This document shows, one piece after another, positions 27,152 to 36,163 of a DNA stretch of 64,000 bases. The position numbers and the translations under genes are program-made. The notes under the pieces were generated by a model. That model searched no databases. It saw nothing but the letters and a program-made list of their open reading frames with translations, and had not been told where the DNA came from. Positions within the stretch are counted from its first letter, which is position 1, and every line of letters begins with the position of its first letter. The stretch is from Lachnoclostridium sp. UBA3320 (GTDB lineage Bacteria; Bacillota; Clostridia; Lachnospirales; Lachnospiraceae): the NCBI GenBank assembly GCA_002361175.1, contig DESG01000035.1, positions 3,655 to 67,654 on the forward strand. Reading direction: 5' to 3'.

Positions 27152-29254
27152 ATGATTAGTCTGGGCATGATGATAAGCGAAAGATATGAAATTATTGATA
27201 AAGTTGGCTCTGGCGGCATGGCAGATGTGTATAAAGCAAAAGACCACCGTCTGAATCGATTTGTTGCTATAAAGATTTTAAAACAAGAATACAGTAATGA
27301 TGCAAAGTATGTAACAAAATTTAGAGTAGAGGCACAATCTGTTGCAGGATTGTCACACCCTAATATTGTAAATGTATATGATGTAGGCGATGATAATGGG
27401 CTGTCTTATATTGTAATGGAGCTTGTTGAAGGCATAACTCTTAAAAAGTTTATCGAAAAAAAAGGTAAATTGGATATAAAAGAAGCAGTAGGCATAGGTA
27501 TACAAATCGCACAGGGAATTGAAGTTGCACACGAAAATCATATTATACATCGTGACATTAAGCCTCAAAATATTATTATTTCAAAAGAAGGAAAAGTCAA
27601 AGTAACTGATTTTGGTATTGCAAAAGCTGCAACGTCTAATACAATTACATCTAATGCAATGGGTTCAGTACATTATATAAGCCCCGAACAGGCAAGAGGG
27701 GGCTATAGTGATGAAAAAAGTGATATCTATTCTCTTGGCGTTACAATGTATGAGATGCTTTCTGGAAGAGTGCCATTTGAGGGAGAACGCACCGTTACTG
27801 TTGCACTTGCGCATATACAAGATGAAGCTGCAACTCTTGATGAGATAGAGCCTGATATGCCTCACAGTCTTTCTAAAATAGTACAGAAATGTATGCAGAA
27901 AAAACCTGATATGCGTTATATGTCAGTTGCAGCACTTATTACAGATTTGAAGCGTTCACTGATAGAGCCTGATGGCAATTATGTAATGTTTATGGAAGAC
28001 AATTCTGATTCGCCTACTATTATGCTTTCAGATTCCGATTTAGGGAATATAAAAGAAGCAACAAAAGTAATGCCTGACATTGACAGAGAAGAAGAAATTC
28101 CCGAAGAAGATATTATAGATCCTAAACTTGAAAGAATACTTAAAATATGTAGTGGTGTTGTTGCAGTAATAATTATAGTCGTAATAGTTATAATTATCGG
28201 AAAAGTAAGTGGCTGGTGGGGCAAACCATCTAAAAAGGTAGAGACGACACCACCGCCAGAGGCAACAAGTTCTGTTGTTCCTTCTACAGAGCCTGTTTCA
28301 GACCTTATAGAAGTACCTAAAATTGTAGGATATACACTTGCTGACGCAGAAGATATACTTGACAGTGCCAAGCTTAAATATCGCCTAGAACCTGTTGAAT
28401 CCGATGAGGAAGTTAATCAAGTTACAGACCAGAATCCAGAGGCTGGTAAGCAAGTTAAAGAATATTCTACTGTAATAGTTTATTATAGCCAGGGTAAAGA
28501 AGAAAATTATATAACAATTCCAAATTTCGTAAACGATTCAGTTGACAGTGTAATGACTGCGCTTATAAATCTTGGTCTTAAAGTGGCAGGACAGGACGAA
28601 ATGTACAGTGAAAGTGTTGATGCTGGTTTAGTATGTGGTACTTATCCAGTTATAGGCTCTGCTGTGAAAAAAGGGACTGCTGTTACTATACAGATAAGCA
28701 AAGGGCCTGAAAGAAAGACTACAAAAGTGCCATATATTGTTGGCAAAGAGGTTTCTGTAGCACTGGCAAGACTTGAAGAGAGAGGACTTAAAGGAAATAC
28801 TGATGATGTGACGTATATACATTCTGATAAATATCCAGAGGGAATAGTGGTAACACAGTCAATCGCAAGAGGAACAGAGGTAGAAGCAGGCACAGTAATA
28901 GATTACGCTGTAAGTCTAGGACCAAAAGACCCTGAACCTGAACCTGAAACCCCAACTGATACTCCCGAGCCCCCAGAACCTTCAGATGATGATGTTTCGT
29001 ATGTATATATGGGAAGTGTTACGATAGCTGGCAATCCATTTGACTTTCCAGATGATACTGGAAGAATTAAACTTGTACTTAATCAAGATGGCAGAGAACG
29101 TACAGTTTGGAATGGGACATTAGGCTATGACGATTTTCCTATGAAATTTGAATTTGAAGGCTGGAGCGAAAACAATGGAACTATAACACTTTATAAAGAC
29201 GATGAAGCGACAGGCAATTCATATTATGTAGAATTTGAAAAGGTTGTAGAATGA
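27152..29254 (+). CDS. prkC: PASTA-domain serine/threonine kinase (PrkC/Stk family)
   Basis: A 700-residue transmembrane kinase. The kinase domain (about 10-270) has VAIKIL, HRDIKPQN and DFGIAK motifs. A cytoplasmic acidic juxtamembrane region leads to one membrane helix (SGVVAVIIIVVIVIIIGKV, about 332-350), then three extracellular PASTA repeats (VPKIVGYTLADAEDI; IPNFVNDSVDSVMTA; VPYIVGKEVSVALAR). A Pro/Glu linker and an extra C-terminal domain of about 80 residues complete the protein. In the family the PASTA repeats sense muropeptides or lipid II and control cell-wall growth and dormancy. GGAGGG precedes the ATG at 27152. It is coupled with rsgA by ATGATG. Confidence 0.93.
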   Translation: MISLGMMISERYEIIDKVGSGGMADVYKAKDHRLNRFVAIKILKQEYSNDAKYVTKFRVEAQSVAGLSHPNIVNVYDVGDDNGLSYIVMELVEGITLKKFIEKKGKLDIKEAVGIGIQIAQGIEVAHENHIIHRDIKPQNIIISKEGKVKVTDFGIAKAATSNTITSNAMGSVHYISPEQARGGYSDEKSDIYSLGVTMYEMLSGRVPFEGERTVTVALAHIQDEAATLDEIEPDMPHSLSKIVQKCMQKKPDMRYMSVAALITDLKRSLIEPDGNYVMFMEDNSDSPTIMLSDSDLGNIKEATKVMPDIDREEEIPEEDIIDPKLERILKICSGVVAVIIIVVIVIIIGKVSGWWGKPSKKVETTPPPEATSSVVPSTEPVSDLIEVPKIVGYTLADAEDILDSAKLKYRLEPVESDEEVNQVTDQNPEAGKQVKEYSTVIVYYSQGKEENYITIPNFVNDSVDSVMTALINLGLKVAGQDEMYSESVDAGLVCGTYPVIGSAVKKGTAVTIQISKGPERKTTKVPYIVGKEVSVALARLEERGLKGNTDDVTYIHSDKYPEGIVVTQSIARGTEVEAGTVIDYAVSLGPKDPEPEPETPTDTPEPPEPSDDDVSYVYMGSVTIAGNPFDFPDDTGRIKLVLNQDGRERTVWNGTLGYDDFPMKFEFEGWSENNGTITLYKDDEATGNSYYVEFEKVVE

Positions 29255-30132
29255 TGAATGGTAAAATAGTGCGTGGCATAGCAGGATTTTATTATGTACA
29301 TGTAAAAGAGGCAGGAATATTTGAATGTAAAGCAAAAGGAATATTTAGAAACAACAATATAAAGCCATTAGTAGGTGACAATGTAAAACTGGAAATATTA
29401 GACAGTGAAAAAATGCTTGGAAATATTACAGATATACTTCCAAGGAATAATTCTATTATACGTCCTGCTGTTGCCAATATTGACCAAGCAGTTGTTATAA
29501 TTGCAGCATCATATCCCAAACCTGACTTAAACCTTCTTGATAGATTCCTGCTTATGATGAGAATGCAAAATATATCAACAGCAGTGTGTTTTAATAAGTC
29601 TGATGATGCAGATGAAGAATGGCTTTTACAGCTTGCAGATAACTACAGGGGTAGTGATTGTACAGTTTATATGACAAGCACAGTAACAGGAGATGGAATT
29701 GCAGAGTTTAAACAAGGAATGACAGGAAAGACAACTGTGCTTGCAGGACCTTCTGGTGTTGGAAAGTCATCTGTTATAAACAGTTTATTTCCAGAAGCAC
29801 AGATGGCTGTTGGCGATATAAGCAGCAAGATAAAAAGAGGCAGACACACAACTAGACATTCAGAGCTTCTAAGTCTTGGAAAAGAGACATATATAATGGA
29901 CACGCCAGGTTTTACATCATTAAAATTGCTATTATTAGAAAAAGAAGAGCTTAAACGGTATTATCCTGAATTTGAGCCTTATATGGACAGATGTAGATTT
30001 CTTGGGTGTTCACACATTAACGAACCTGGATGTGCTATAAAAGATGCTGTACAAAACAATAATATTTCACAAAGCAGATACAATAACTATAAACAGTTCT
30101 ACGAAGAAATAAGCCATATGAAAAAGTATTAA
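29251..30132 (+). CDS. rsgA: Ribosome assembly GTPase RsgA
   Basis: A 293-residue circularly permuted GTPase: OB fold (1-65), G4 FNKSDD near 110, G1 GPSGVGKSS near 168, G3 DTPG near 215, and a C-terminal zinc motif CRFLGCSH followed by C near 255-265. It acts in late 30S maturation. Start ATG 29251 overlaps the kinase TGA; ATG 29254 one codon later is equally possible. Thirty bases separate it from thiN; the rpe gene commonly found in between is absent. Confidence 0.92.
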   Translation: MMNGKIVRGIAGFYYVHVKEAGIFECKAKGIFRNNNIKPLVGDNVKLEILDSEKMLGNITDILPRNNSIIRPAVANIDQAVVIIAASYPKPDLNLLDRFLLMMRMQNISTAVCFNKSDDADEEWLLQLADNYRGSDCTVYMTSTVTGDGIAEFKQGMTGKTTVLAGPSGVGKSSVINSLFPEAQMAVGDISSKIKRGRHTTRHSELLSLGKETYIMDTPGFTSLKLLLLEKEELKRYYPEFEPYMDRCRFLGCSHINEPGCAIKDAVQNNNISQSRYNNYKQFYEEISHMKKY

Positions 30133-30162
30133 ATATATAGAAATGGACATAGAAAGTGATTT

Positions 30163-30837
30163 ATGATTGAAAGAACTCTTATTATTGGCGGTGGAGACAT
30201 TGATTATACTTTTACCAAAAAATACCTTTCAGAACAAAAATTTGACAGTGTAGTATGTGCTGATTCAGGTCTTGACGTAGCGGATAAGCTTGGACTTGAT
30301 GTCAACTTCTTAATGGGTGATTTTGACAGTGTGGAAAAAGAAATTTTGTCAAAATATATGAAAAAAGATTTTTTAGGCAGTAATACAAGATATATAAAAT
30401 ACCCAAAAGAAAAAGACTATACTGATATGCACCTTGTTCTGGAGTGGACATTAGAGCAAAAACCATCTGAGATAGTTATACTTGGCGCAACAGGTAGAAG
30501 ACTTGACCACTTTATTGCTAATGTAAATATACTGCTGCTTGCTCTGGAAAAAAAAATACCAGCATATATAATTGACAGATATAACAAACTGTGCCTAATT
30601 AACAGTGAATATAGAATTAATAGGCACAGTTTATGGGGAAAATATATATCAATCTGCCCATTTACAGAAGAAGTTACAGGTGTATCTTTGTATGGTTTTA
30701 AATATCCTCTTACTAGTGAAACAATAAAAAAAGGCGGCAGCAGGACAGTTAGCAATGAACTTGCAGATAATATAGACGAAGCTGTAATTTCACTTGACCA
30801 AGGTATACTAATAGTAATTGAATCAAAAGATAAATAA
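30163..30837 (+). CDS. thiN: Thiamine pyrophosphokinase
   Basis: A 224-residue cytoplasmic enzyme that makes thiamine pyrophosphate from thiamine and ATP. The N-terminal half has the family blocks CADSGLDVADKLGL, MGDFDSVEKE and KEKDYTDMHLVLEW, and the C-terminal beta-sandwich ends SLDQGILIVI. It is the last gene of the def-to-thiN run and is followed directly by a terminator. The ribosome binding site is weak. No TPP riboswitch was seen. Confidence 0.92.
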   Translation: MIERTLIIGGGDIDYTFTKKYLSEQKFDSVVCADSGLDVADKLGLDVNFLMGDFDSVEKEILSKYMKKDFLGSNTRYIKYPKEKDYTDMHLVLEWTLEQKPSEIVILGATGRRLDHFIANVNILLLALEKKIPAYIIDRYNKLCLINSEYRINRHSLWGKYISICPFTEEVTGVSLYGFKYPLTSETIKKGGSRTVSNELADNIDEAVISLDQGILIVIESKDK

Positions 30838-30857
30838 AGCCAGTATATGGCTTTTTT
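30837..30857 (+). terminator. Terminator after thiN
   Basis: AAGCCA pairs with TGGCTT around a five-base loop, then a T-run. The stem begins on the last base of the stop codon. Confidence 0.8.
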
Positions 30858-31131
30858 ATTTTACTGAAAGCGGCAGTGCTATCTGTACCATAAAACCACC
30901 ATACTGGCTGTGGCATACAGTAGTAGTGCCGCTATGTGAAGACACAATCTGTTTTACAATCAAAAGTCCAAGACCATGACGTTGTTTAACTGCGCTTTCA
31001 TCACGAAACATATAGTGTGGTGTATTGTTAATTTTATAAATCTGTTCATCTGTTGCCCCAATTCCATTATCAGAAATTTATATAACAATATACTTTTGTT
31101 TTTTATTATCTTTTACTGTTATTTTTAACAA
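30856..31131 (-). pseudogene. Histidine kinase remnant (C-terminal ATPase part)
   Basis: Minus-strand reading gives the end of a HATPase domain: KITVKDNKKQKYIVI, an in-frame TAA (minus strand, near 31081), then ISDNGIGATDEQIYK (N- and G1-box), RHGLGLLIVKQIV (G2-box) and VQIALPLSVK to the stop at 30856. The TAA stands where a Tyr codon would be expected, so one base change could explain it. Everything before the ATP-binding region is missing. The remnant runs directly into the receiver fragment, indicating a deletion that joined the two genes. Confidence 0.8.
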
Positions 31132-31426
31132 CTTCAGCACGTGACAAATCAATCTCACTCGCCACAAGCTTTATTACTGGGTCTTCTTCTTTATAGCATC
31201 TGCGAAGTATTGCCGTAATCCTAAACAGAAGCTCTTTCGGAAGAAAAGGTTTTACAATATAATCATCTGCACCAATCCCAAAACCTCTAAACTTATCATT
31301 ATCTTCACCACATGCTGTTAAAAAAAGGACAGGAAAATTGCCCTTATGTCTTAATTGTTCCATTAACGAAAAGCCATCATCATCAGGGAGCATGACATCT
31401 AGTATCGCTAATTCTGGTATCTGCAT
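31106..31426 (-). pseudogene. Response regulator remnant (receiver domain fragment)
   Basis: Visible residues include PELAILDVMLPDDDGFSLME (phospho-acceptor Asp region), VLFLTACGEDNDKFRGFGIG, DDYIVKPFLPKELLFRI and IDLSRAEVV. The first 45 or so residues of the receiver are missing (a stop lies seven codons before the apparent ATG), and the OmpR-type DNA-binding domain is lost. The frame then enters the kinase remnant. This is not a functional regulator. Confidence 0.8.
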
Positions 31427-31579
31427 ACTAGCAGTATAATTAAGTTATTACACCCAAAATTAGTACACAGCTTCTTTTTGTGGAAAAAATATTTAATAAT
31501 CTTTGTCAGATTTCAGAAACTTAAAAAGTACTATATATGAATGTACATTTACAACAGGTTTTGAAGCCAGGCATAGACA

Positions 31580-31840
31580 AAACCAGAAAGTCAGTGGTAT
31601 ATATGTAACAAAAGTCTCTATAAAGACATACAAGAAAAATCACAAGAGCTTAATATTAATAATATAGAAATCTCTCCATTATCACTAAGAATAGATGGAA
31701 TTGGCAGTCTATATGGTAAAAAGACTAAAGTTATATCTGATGTATACTTTGATGATATAGCAATTGAATTAAAAGATGACACTGTTGTAAAAAGGAGTAA
31801 TTTTTTAACTTGTGATTTCCATATATTTAAAAGCTTATAA
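31580..31840 (+). pseudogene. Remnant resembling a DUF4179-type anti-sigma/surface protein end
   Basis: A plus-strand frame without a plausible start reads KSQELNINNIEISPLSLRID, then GSLYGKKTKVISDVYFDDIA and IELKDDTVVKRSNF to TAA at 31838-31840. The I-SPLSLRI...G and L-KDDT pattern resembles the extracellular beta-domain of DUF4179-type proteins encoded with sigma factors. No upstream membrane segment or cytoplasmic domain remains. Confidence 0.4.
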
Positions 31841-31865
31841 AAGAATTGTTTATGTAATTAAAGTA

Positions 31866-31893
31866 GAGCGCAGCTTAAAGAGTTGCGCTCTTT
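31866..31893. terminator. Hairpin between two remnants
   Basis: GAGCGCA at 31866-31872 pairs with TGCGCTC at 31884-31890, followed by TTT. It lies between the plus-strand remnant and the minus-strand HTH remnant, so it could act in both directions. Confidence 0.55.
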
Positions 31894-32110
31894 AAAGATG
31901 TTCCTTATATGCTTGTAACATATAAAAAAACAAATGTTGTTCCTTTTTTGGCAAAGATTGGAGCAATTCTAATGATTCTAATAAAAGAGGGGAACACTCA
32001 GAATTAGAATATTCTAAAACTTTACCAATATGACATTCTAAAAAATCGCAAATTTCAGAAAGTGTATCTAAACTAGGCTTTGTTATACCACGTTCTAACT
32101 GACTTATGAA
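31892..32110 (-). pseudogene. XRE-type helix-turn-helix regulator, 5' truncated
   Basis: Minus-strand reading gives the recognition-helix end of an XRE/Cro domain (GFISQLERGITKPSLDTLSE, then ICDFLECHIGKVLEY) and a helical tail ending FYMLQAYKEHL. Helices 1-2 and the start codon are missing. The homology stops at about 32110, exactly where a plus-strand Ig-like gene fragment begins. Confidence 0.75.
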
Positions 32111-32785
32111 CCCAAAATATATGGTAACGGTAAAACACAGACAATAGACGGAAAAAAGGTGAATAACAAAGTATGTACTGTTTATACAGATATCCTTGCT
32201 TCATACAAATATACAGTGAATAGTAAAAATATAGTAAAACCAGCAGTTGGTAAGGTTATTGTTGGTGTCACTAAATCTGATACTAAGCCAGAGGTAAGTA
32301 ATAAGAATAAGATTACAGATACTTCTGCATCTAGCATTGCAAAAGCAAAAATCAAGAACGGACAAATAACAGTGACAGCAGTTGGCAAAGAAGGCGGGCT
32401 TGTTTATCTATGGGTCATAGATACTGGCAACAAAGGAGTTTCTGCAAGTTGTCCTATAAATGTAAAGCTTGCCCCTAAGAAACTTGAAATGCAGAGTACA
32501 ACAGGAACTAAGCTTACAAAAACAAAACTTGCGAATGGCAATACACTTGATGTATGTGTGGCAGGGCTTGTAGGCTCAACAAAAACAAATGATTGTACAT
32601 ACACAGTAACAGTTGATTCAAAATGTCAGAGTTATATTACTGTCACCCCTGTAGATGGCAGCACAAATAAGTTCACAATTAAAGCAACAGGTCTTAAAAA
32701 TAATAAAGATACTAAAGCAACTGTTACCTTTAAATGTGACCAAAATGGCAAGAAAACTAATTTTTCTTTGACAGTTACAAAGTAA
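32111..32785 (+). pseudogene. Ig-like surface protein, 5' truncated
   Basis: The plus frame is open from the junction (KIYGNGKTQTIDGKK) to TAA at 32783-32785, with a possible internal GTG at 32159 but no convincing ribosome binding site. Content is Thr/Lys/Val-rich beta-strand sequence: two or three Ig-like (BIG-type) units, such as KAKIKNGQITVTAVGKEGG, VSASCPINVKLAPKKLEM and NKFTIKATGLKNNKDTKATV. The signal peptide and N-terminal domains are missing, so it is probably the tail of a larger cell-surface protein cut by deletion. Confidence 0.65.
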
Positions 32786-32812
32786 ACTAATCTATAAATT
32801 TGTAAAGCTATA

Positions 32813-32845
32813 AATTCGGATGCAGCTTAAGGCTACATCCGAATT
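32813..32845. terminator. Bidirectional terminator
   Basis: A long stem (about 14 bp, one G-U) at 32813-32826 with 32831-32845 and a tight loop, with T-rich flanks. It separates the Ig-like fragment from the convergent nuclease gene. Confidence 0.75.
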
Positions 32846-32868
32846 ATATAGTAATTTTTTATTGACTA

Positions 32869-33837
32869 TTATTTAAGCCCAAGCCACTCCTTTACGGTTT
32901 CCACCGCATATCCTACACCTTGCGCAATCTTTTCAACGTCAAGTCCAAGATTATAAAAATTATTTGCCACCTCTCTGGCTTTCTTTAATTCCCCATTTTG
33001 TTCGGATTCTTTTCTCATTTCCTGAATTGCTTGACACATATCAATCACCTCGTCCTCTTCATTATATTTTATTCCAAAATGTGTAATTACTTCAATCACA
33101 TCAGCCGCTCGTCGTTCCATTTCCCGAAATCGTTTTTCATTGTCTTTTAATATTCGATTTAAGTTTTCCTTATCTTTTGAATATTTGATGAACAACATAA
33201 CTTCTCGTAAACTAGACTGAAATTTCATAATCTCATTATCCGACATCTGAGCTGGGGCGATTAAATTTATTTGATAATTATTCATACAGGCAAGCACATC
33301 TGGGTCTGAAATGTCCATCATGTCAAATAAGCTTAACGGCCCATCCCATTTTTCTGAACCAAAAAATATAGTCACTGTAACAGAAGGTATCAATCTATCT
33401 TCTTTCCAAAAGCCACTTAGAAATTCACCTACATTTGGAGTTTTCTTATTTTTTTCTCCCTGCTCACGTTTTTGTTTCACCTCTTTTCGATGTGATTTTG
33501 CTGCTTCTTCTACTTGTCCTGCGTATTCTAATGCATCGTAAAGATTATTTTTCACAGCCATTGCATAATGGATTTCTGTCTGGTTCTCCGCTCCATAAAG
33601 GACATACTCCATCTTTCCGTCTGTCATTGCGGCATACAGTTTCTGCACATCACGGAATTTCTGGACTGGAACAACGGCCCCATCTGCCCCATATGGCAGT
33701 ACAATCTTCGTAGAATCACGCTCTGTAAGCTGTTCTGGCAAAATTACCTGTCTGCCACCATAAATATAGTAGTTAAAAATATCAGCAAAGATGTCTGCAT
33801 CTTTTACATAATCTTTTGTAATTGTATCTGCCTTCAA
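32869..33837 (-). CDS. Rpn-family PD-(D/E)XK nuclease (labelled putative transposase in many genomes)
   Basis: A 322-residue protein. The N-terminal nuclease core has DADIFADIFNYYIYGG (about 14-29), the QVILPEQL segment, and ENQTEIHYAM (about 104-113), the E-x-Q active-site pattern of Rpn (recombination-promoting nuclease) proteins. A variable helical region follows, ending with a small C-terminal motif (NFYNLGLDVEKIAQGVGYA) typical of the family. Rpn proteins promote RecA-independent recombination and some act in phage defence. No inverted repeats or target duplication were seen. It starts at TTG 33837 with GGTGA about nine bases upstream; no ATG is available. Confidence 0.82.
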   Translation of the reverse strand: MKADTITKDYVKDADIFADIFNYYIYGGRQVILPEQLTERDSTKIVLPYGADGAVVPVQKFRDVQKLYAAMTDGKMEYVLYGAENQTEIHYAMAVKNNLYDALEYAGQVEEAAKSHRKEVKQKREQGEKNKKTPNVGEFLSGFWKEDRLIPSVTVTIFFGSEKWDGPLSLFDMMDISDPDVLACMNNYQINLIAPAQMSDNEIMKFQSSLREVMLFIKYSKDKENLNRILKDNEKRFREMERRAADVIEVITHFGIKYNEEDEVIDMCQAIQEMRKESEQNGELKKAREVANNFYNLGLDVEKIAQGVGYAVETVKEWLGLK

Positions 33838-34002
33838 CGGTATTCACCACTTTTCGCATAAATTTATAGCAGATATTTCTTTGATAAAACCTTTATCCTG
33901 CCATGGGTTAATTATACTAAAGGAGCTGCTTTTTTTCAAGCATATATATGATGCCGGACAGAATAAACGCATGAATAGAATATTATAGTTTTTTACACAA
34001 TT

Positions 34003-34887
34003 TTAAAAAAAAGAATCTACAGATGCCGTATTACCTAAAATCTCTCTTGATGTATAAAGTGTTAAGTCTCTTCTTGTATTTACAGCCCATTTCACCAGTG
34101 TAATAGTGCGCTTTTCTATCTCAACAGCAGTTATACCAGCAGGATGTACACAACTTCCTGTATTACAGTATGGTGAATCCTTAGAGCCAGTCATAGGATG
34201 ATGAGTGTGTCCTGATATAAGTATTAATTTATTTTTAAGTGCCCAACCTGTCAACTTTTTCTCAGTCTTTTTCTTTCTCTTATTATTTTTGGCTGCACTT
34301 GTCGGGTCTGGCACACCTATATTTTCAAGAGGTCTCCATATATAACGTACCAAAAAACGTGACAGTCGCCAAAAAGTGCTGTTAAGCAAATCAGCTTGAT
34401 GTCCATGTGTTAAAAATATTTTATATCCTTTAATCGTATCATGCAGAACAATCCCTGGATAAAACTCCATATCAGGATAGAGTGGTCTATTACAGAGCAT
34501 TTTGTCGCAATAAAATGAACTAAAATATCTGCCTTGGAAACTAGTATGTTTTTTGACTATATCATGGTTTCCATAGACTGTATAAAGACGTTTTTTTGCA
34601 TAAAACAGGGAAAGTATTTCAAAGCTTTGCTTATGGTTTTCTTTAATACACTCCATAGAACGGTTTTCCCAAAGTTCATCTCCGTCACCCAGCTCAATAT
34701 ATGTAAATCCCCTCTGGAAATAATATTTAAGTGCAGCAAGATAAAGACATTCATTGTGAAGAAAATTGTCACCAGCACGTCCACATCCTCTATGACAGTC
34801 ACTTATAATAACATACCGTGAAGATGGATATAATGGAAGCTGCAAAGAATCTTTAAATGCTTTTTGCATACGACTTTCAAACCCCAT
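34003..34887 (-). CDS. Calcineurin-like metallophosphoesterase
   Basis: A 294-residue cytoplasmic phosphoesterase. The metal-binding set is complete: Asp30 and His32 (SDCHRG), Asp68/Asp70 (ELGDGDE), Asn107-His108 (YGNHD), THGHQAD near 165, and SGHTHHP near 225. The UDP-diacylglucosamine hydrolase LpxH has a similar layout, but this genome type lacks lipid A, so the substrate is unknown. AGAGAGG precedes the ATG at 34887. Confidence 0.85.
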   Translation of the reverse strand: MGFESRMQKAFKDSLQLPLYPSSRYVIISDCHRGCGRAGDNFLHNECLYLAALKYYFQRGFTYIELGDGDELWENRSMECIKENHKQSFEILSLFYAKKRLYTVYGNHDIVKKHTSFQGRYFSSFYCDKMLCNRPLYPDMEFYPGIVLHDTIKGYKIFLTHGHQADLLNSTFWRLSRFLVRYIWRPLENIGVPDPTSAAKNNKRKKKTEKKLTGWALKNKLILISGHTHHPMTGSKDSPYCNTGSCVHPAGITAVEIEKRTITLVKWAVNTRRDLTLYTSREILGNTASVDSFF

Positions 34888-34922
34888 TCTTTTTCCTCTC
34901 TGAAATATTTATATTAAAAATA

Positions 34923-34953
34923 TCCCATAAACTCTTGTTATAAGTCTATGGGA
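34923..34953 (-). terminator. Terminator downstream of the DUF4474-like gene
   Basis: On the minus strand, TCCCATA pairs with TATGGGA around a 17-base loop, followed by TATTTTT. Confidence 0.55.
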
Positions 34954-35013
34954 GTAAATAATAATTAAGAACTATTATAATCTAAGAATTACATGATGTT
35001 TTAGTTATTAAGT

Positions 35014-35952
35014 TTATGGAATCTGTATTTTCTTATGTGTTTTTTTATATTCCCTATAGCATTTATGATACTTCTGCTTCTTATTTTTCTTCATGCACAG
35101 CATATGCCTGAATATAAATGGCAGAAAACAGTATAAATATAAAATTTTATCAAGCGTGCAGATAAATGGCTTTGTAACCCACATATAAAGTTTACAAAAA
35201 AGCCTGTTTTTAAACTGTGCCCATTTTGCTTTAAAGCATCTTCTGCAACATGGTTGACACGCAAATGGCTTTGCAATTATAAATGTTATTGTCTTATCAC
35301 ATACAGAAATGCCACACTTTATATAACCAGATTGTACAAGACTTTGCAAAAAGCAATACATCATTGCTTCACTCCTAAAAGTAATAGAAACACGCATTGA
35401 TAAATCTTCTGGCATACAGTATTTGCCAGGACAAAAGCCTGTAAGCCACCAGTGTGGCTGACTTGCAGTAAAAAGTATATTGCCTTTGTAGAACGTAGTT
35501 ACAGAAAGAGTTAAAAATTCATTATCAGATATGCTTTTAAATAATGTTTTGTCATATTCCCAAGGGTCTAAAATTCTGTCAGAATAGTATATTCCAGCTT
35601 CGCTGCCAGTGCTGATACCATATTGTCCTTTCCAGAATTCAAACATCCATGTTCGGTCATTATAATTAAAATAAATTGGTTCACAGTCAAAGACCATCGA
35701 AAAATGCACAGCAGTTTTATCATACAGCGAACAATAGCCAAATTGTCTCTGCCATGCGTCAGTTCTAGATGTTATAATATCCTGCGAAGAAGAATAGCAA
35801 AAGCCAAATGGTTCCATAATCTGATTTAACATACATACTTTTTCCTGTAGTTTCATATTACAGAGTTTGCAGATTATTTTTTTCTTTTTCCAGTGGAAAA
35901 TAATAAAAGACAGTATACATACAAATATTAACACTCCAAATAAAATGTACAT
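35014..35952 (-). CDS. DUF4474-like membrane-anchored protein
   Basis: A 312-residue protein with one N-terminal membrane helix (YILFGVLIFVCILSFIIFHW) followed by a basic Lys/Cys segment. The domain at about 45-240 is rich in aromatic residues (DAWQRQFGYCSLYDKTAVHF; FEFWKGQYGISTGSEAGIYY; FTASQPHWWLTGFCPGKYC) and resembles DUF4474. The C-terminal 70 residues are Cys-, Phe- and Lys-rich with a possible second hydrophobic stretch. Function is unknown. It lies upstream of, and on the same strand as, the metallophosphoesterase gene but is separated from it by a terminator. Confidence 0.65.
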   Translation of the reverse strand: MYILFGVLIFVCILSFIIFHWKKKKIICKLCNMKLQEKVCMLNQIMEPFGFCYSSSQDIITSRTDAWQRQFGYCSLYDKTAVHFSMVFDCEPIYFNYNDRTWMFEFWKGQYGISTGSEAGIYYSDRILDPWEYDKTLFKSISDNEFLTLSVTTFYKGNILFTASQPHWWLTGFCPGKYCMPEDLSMRVSITFRSEAMMYCFLQSLVQSGYIKCGISVCDKTITFIIAKPFACQPCCRRCFKAKWAQFKNRLFCKLYMWVTKPFICTLDKILYLYCFLPFIFRHMLCMKKNKKQKYHKCYREYKKTHKKIQIP

Positions 35953-36163
35953 AGTAAATTCCTTCCAAAAAGTATTTATTATATTATATGAAAGAAACTT
36001 TAAGAGGCAACATTATAGTATACTCTCTTTTATTTTATAAGGTAAATTTGTCTGTATTTTTATAAAAATGCAAAAAGTACTTGCATTTTTATGAAAGATA
36101 GTGTATAGTAGTTTTTGTTGATGCGAACAAGTTGTGTATGCATTAAGATTAAACTTGATATTT

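Noticed and set aside
30133..30162. TPP riboswitch before thiN
   Set aside because: The 30-base gap is too short, and thiN lies inside an operon.
32869..33837. Insertion sequence around the Rpn-type gene
   Set aside because: The family is often labelled transposase, but no terminal inverted repeats or target duplication flank it.
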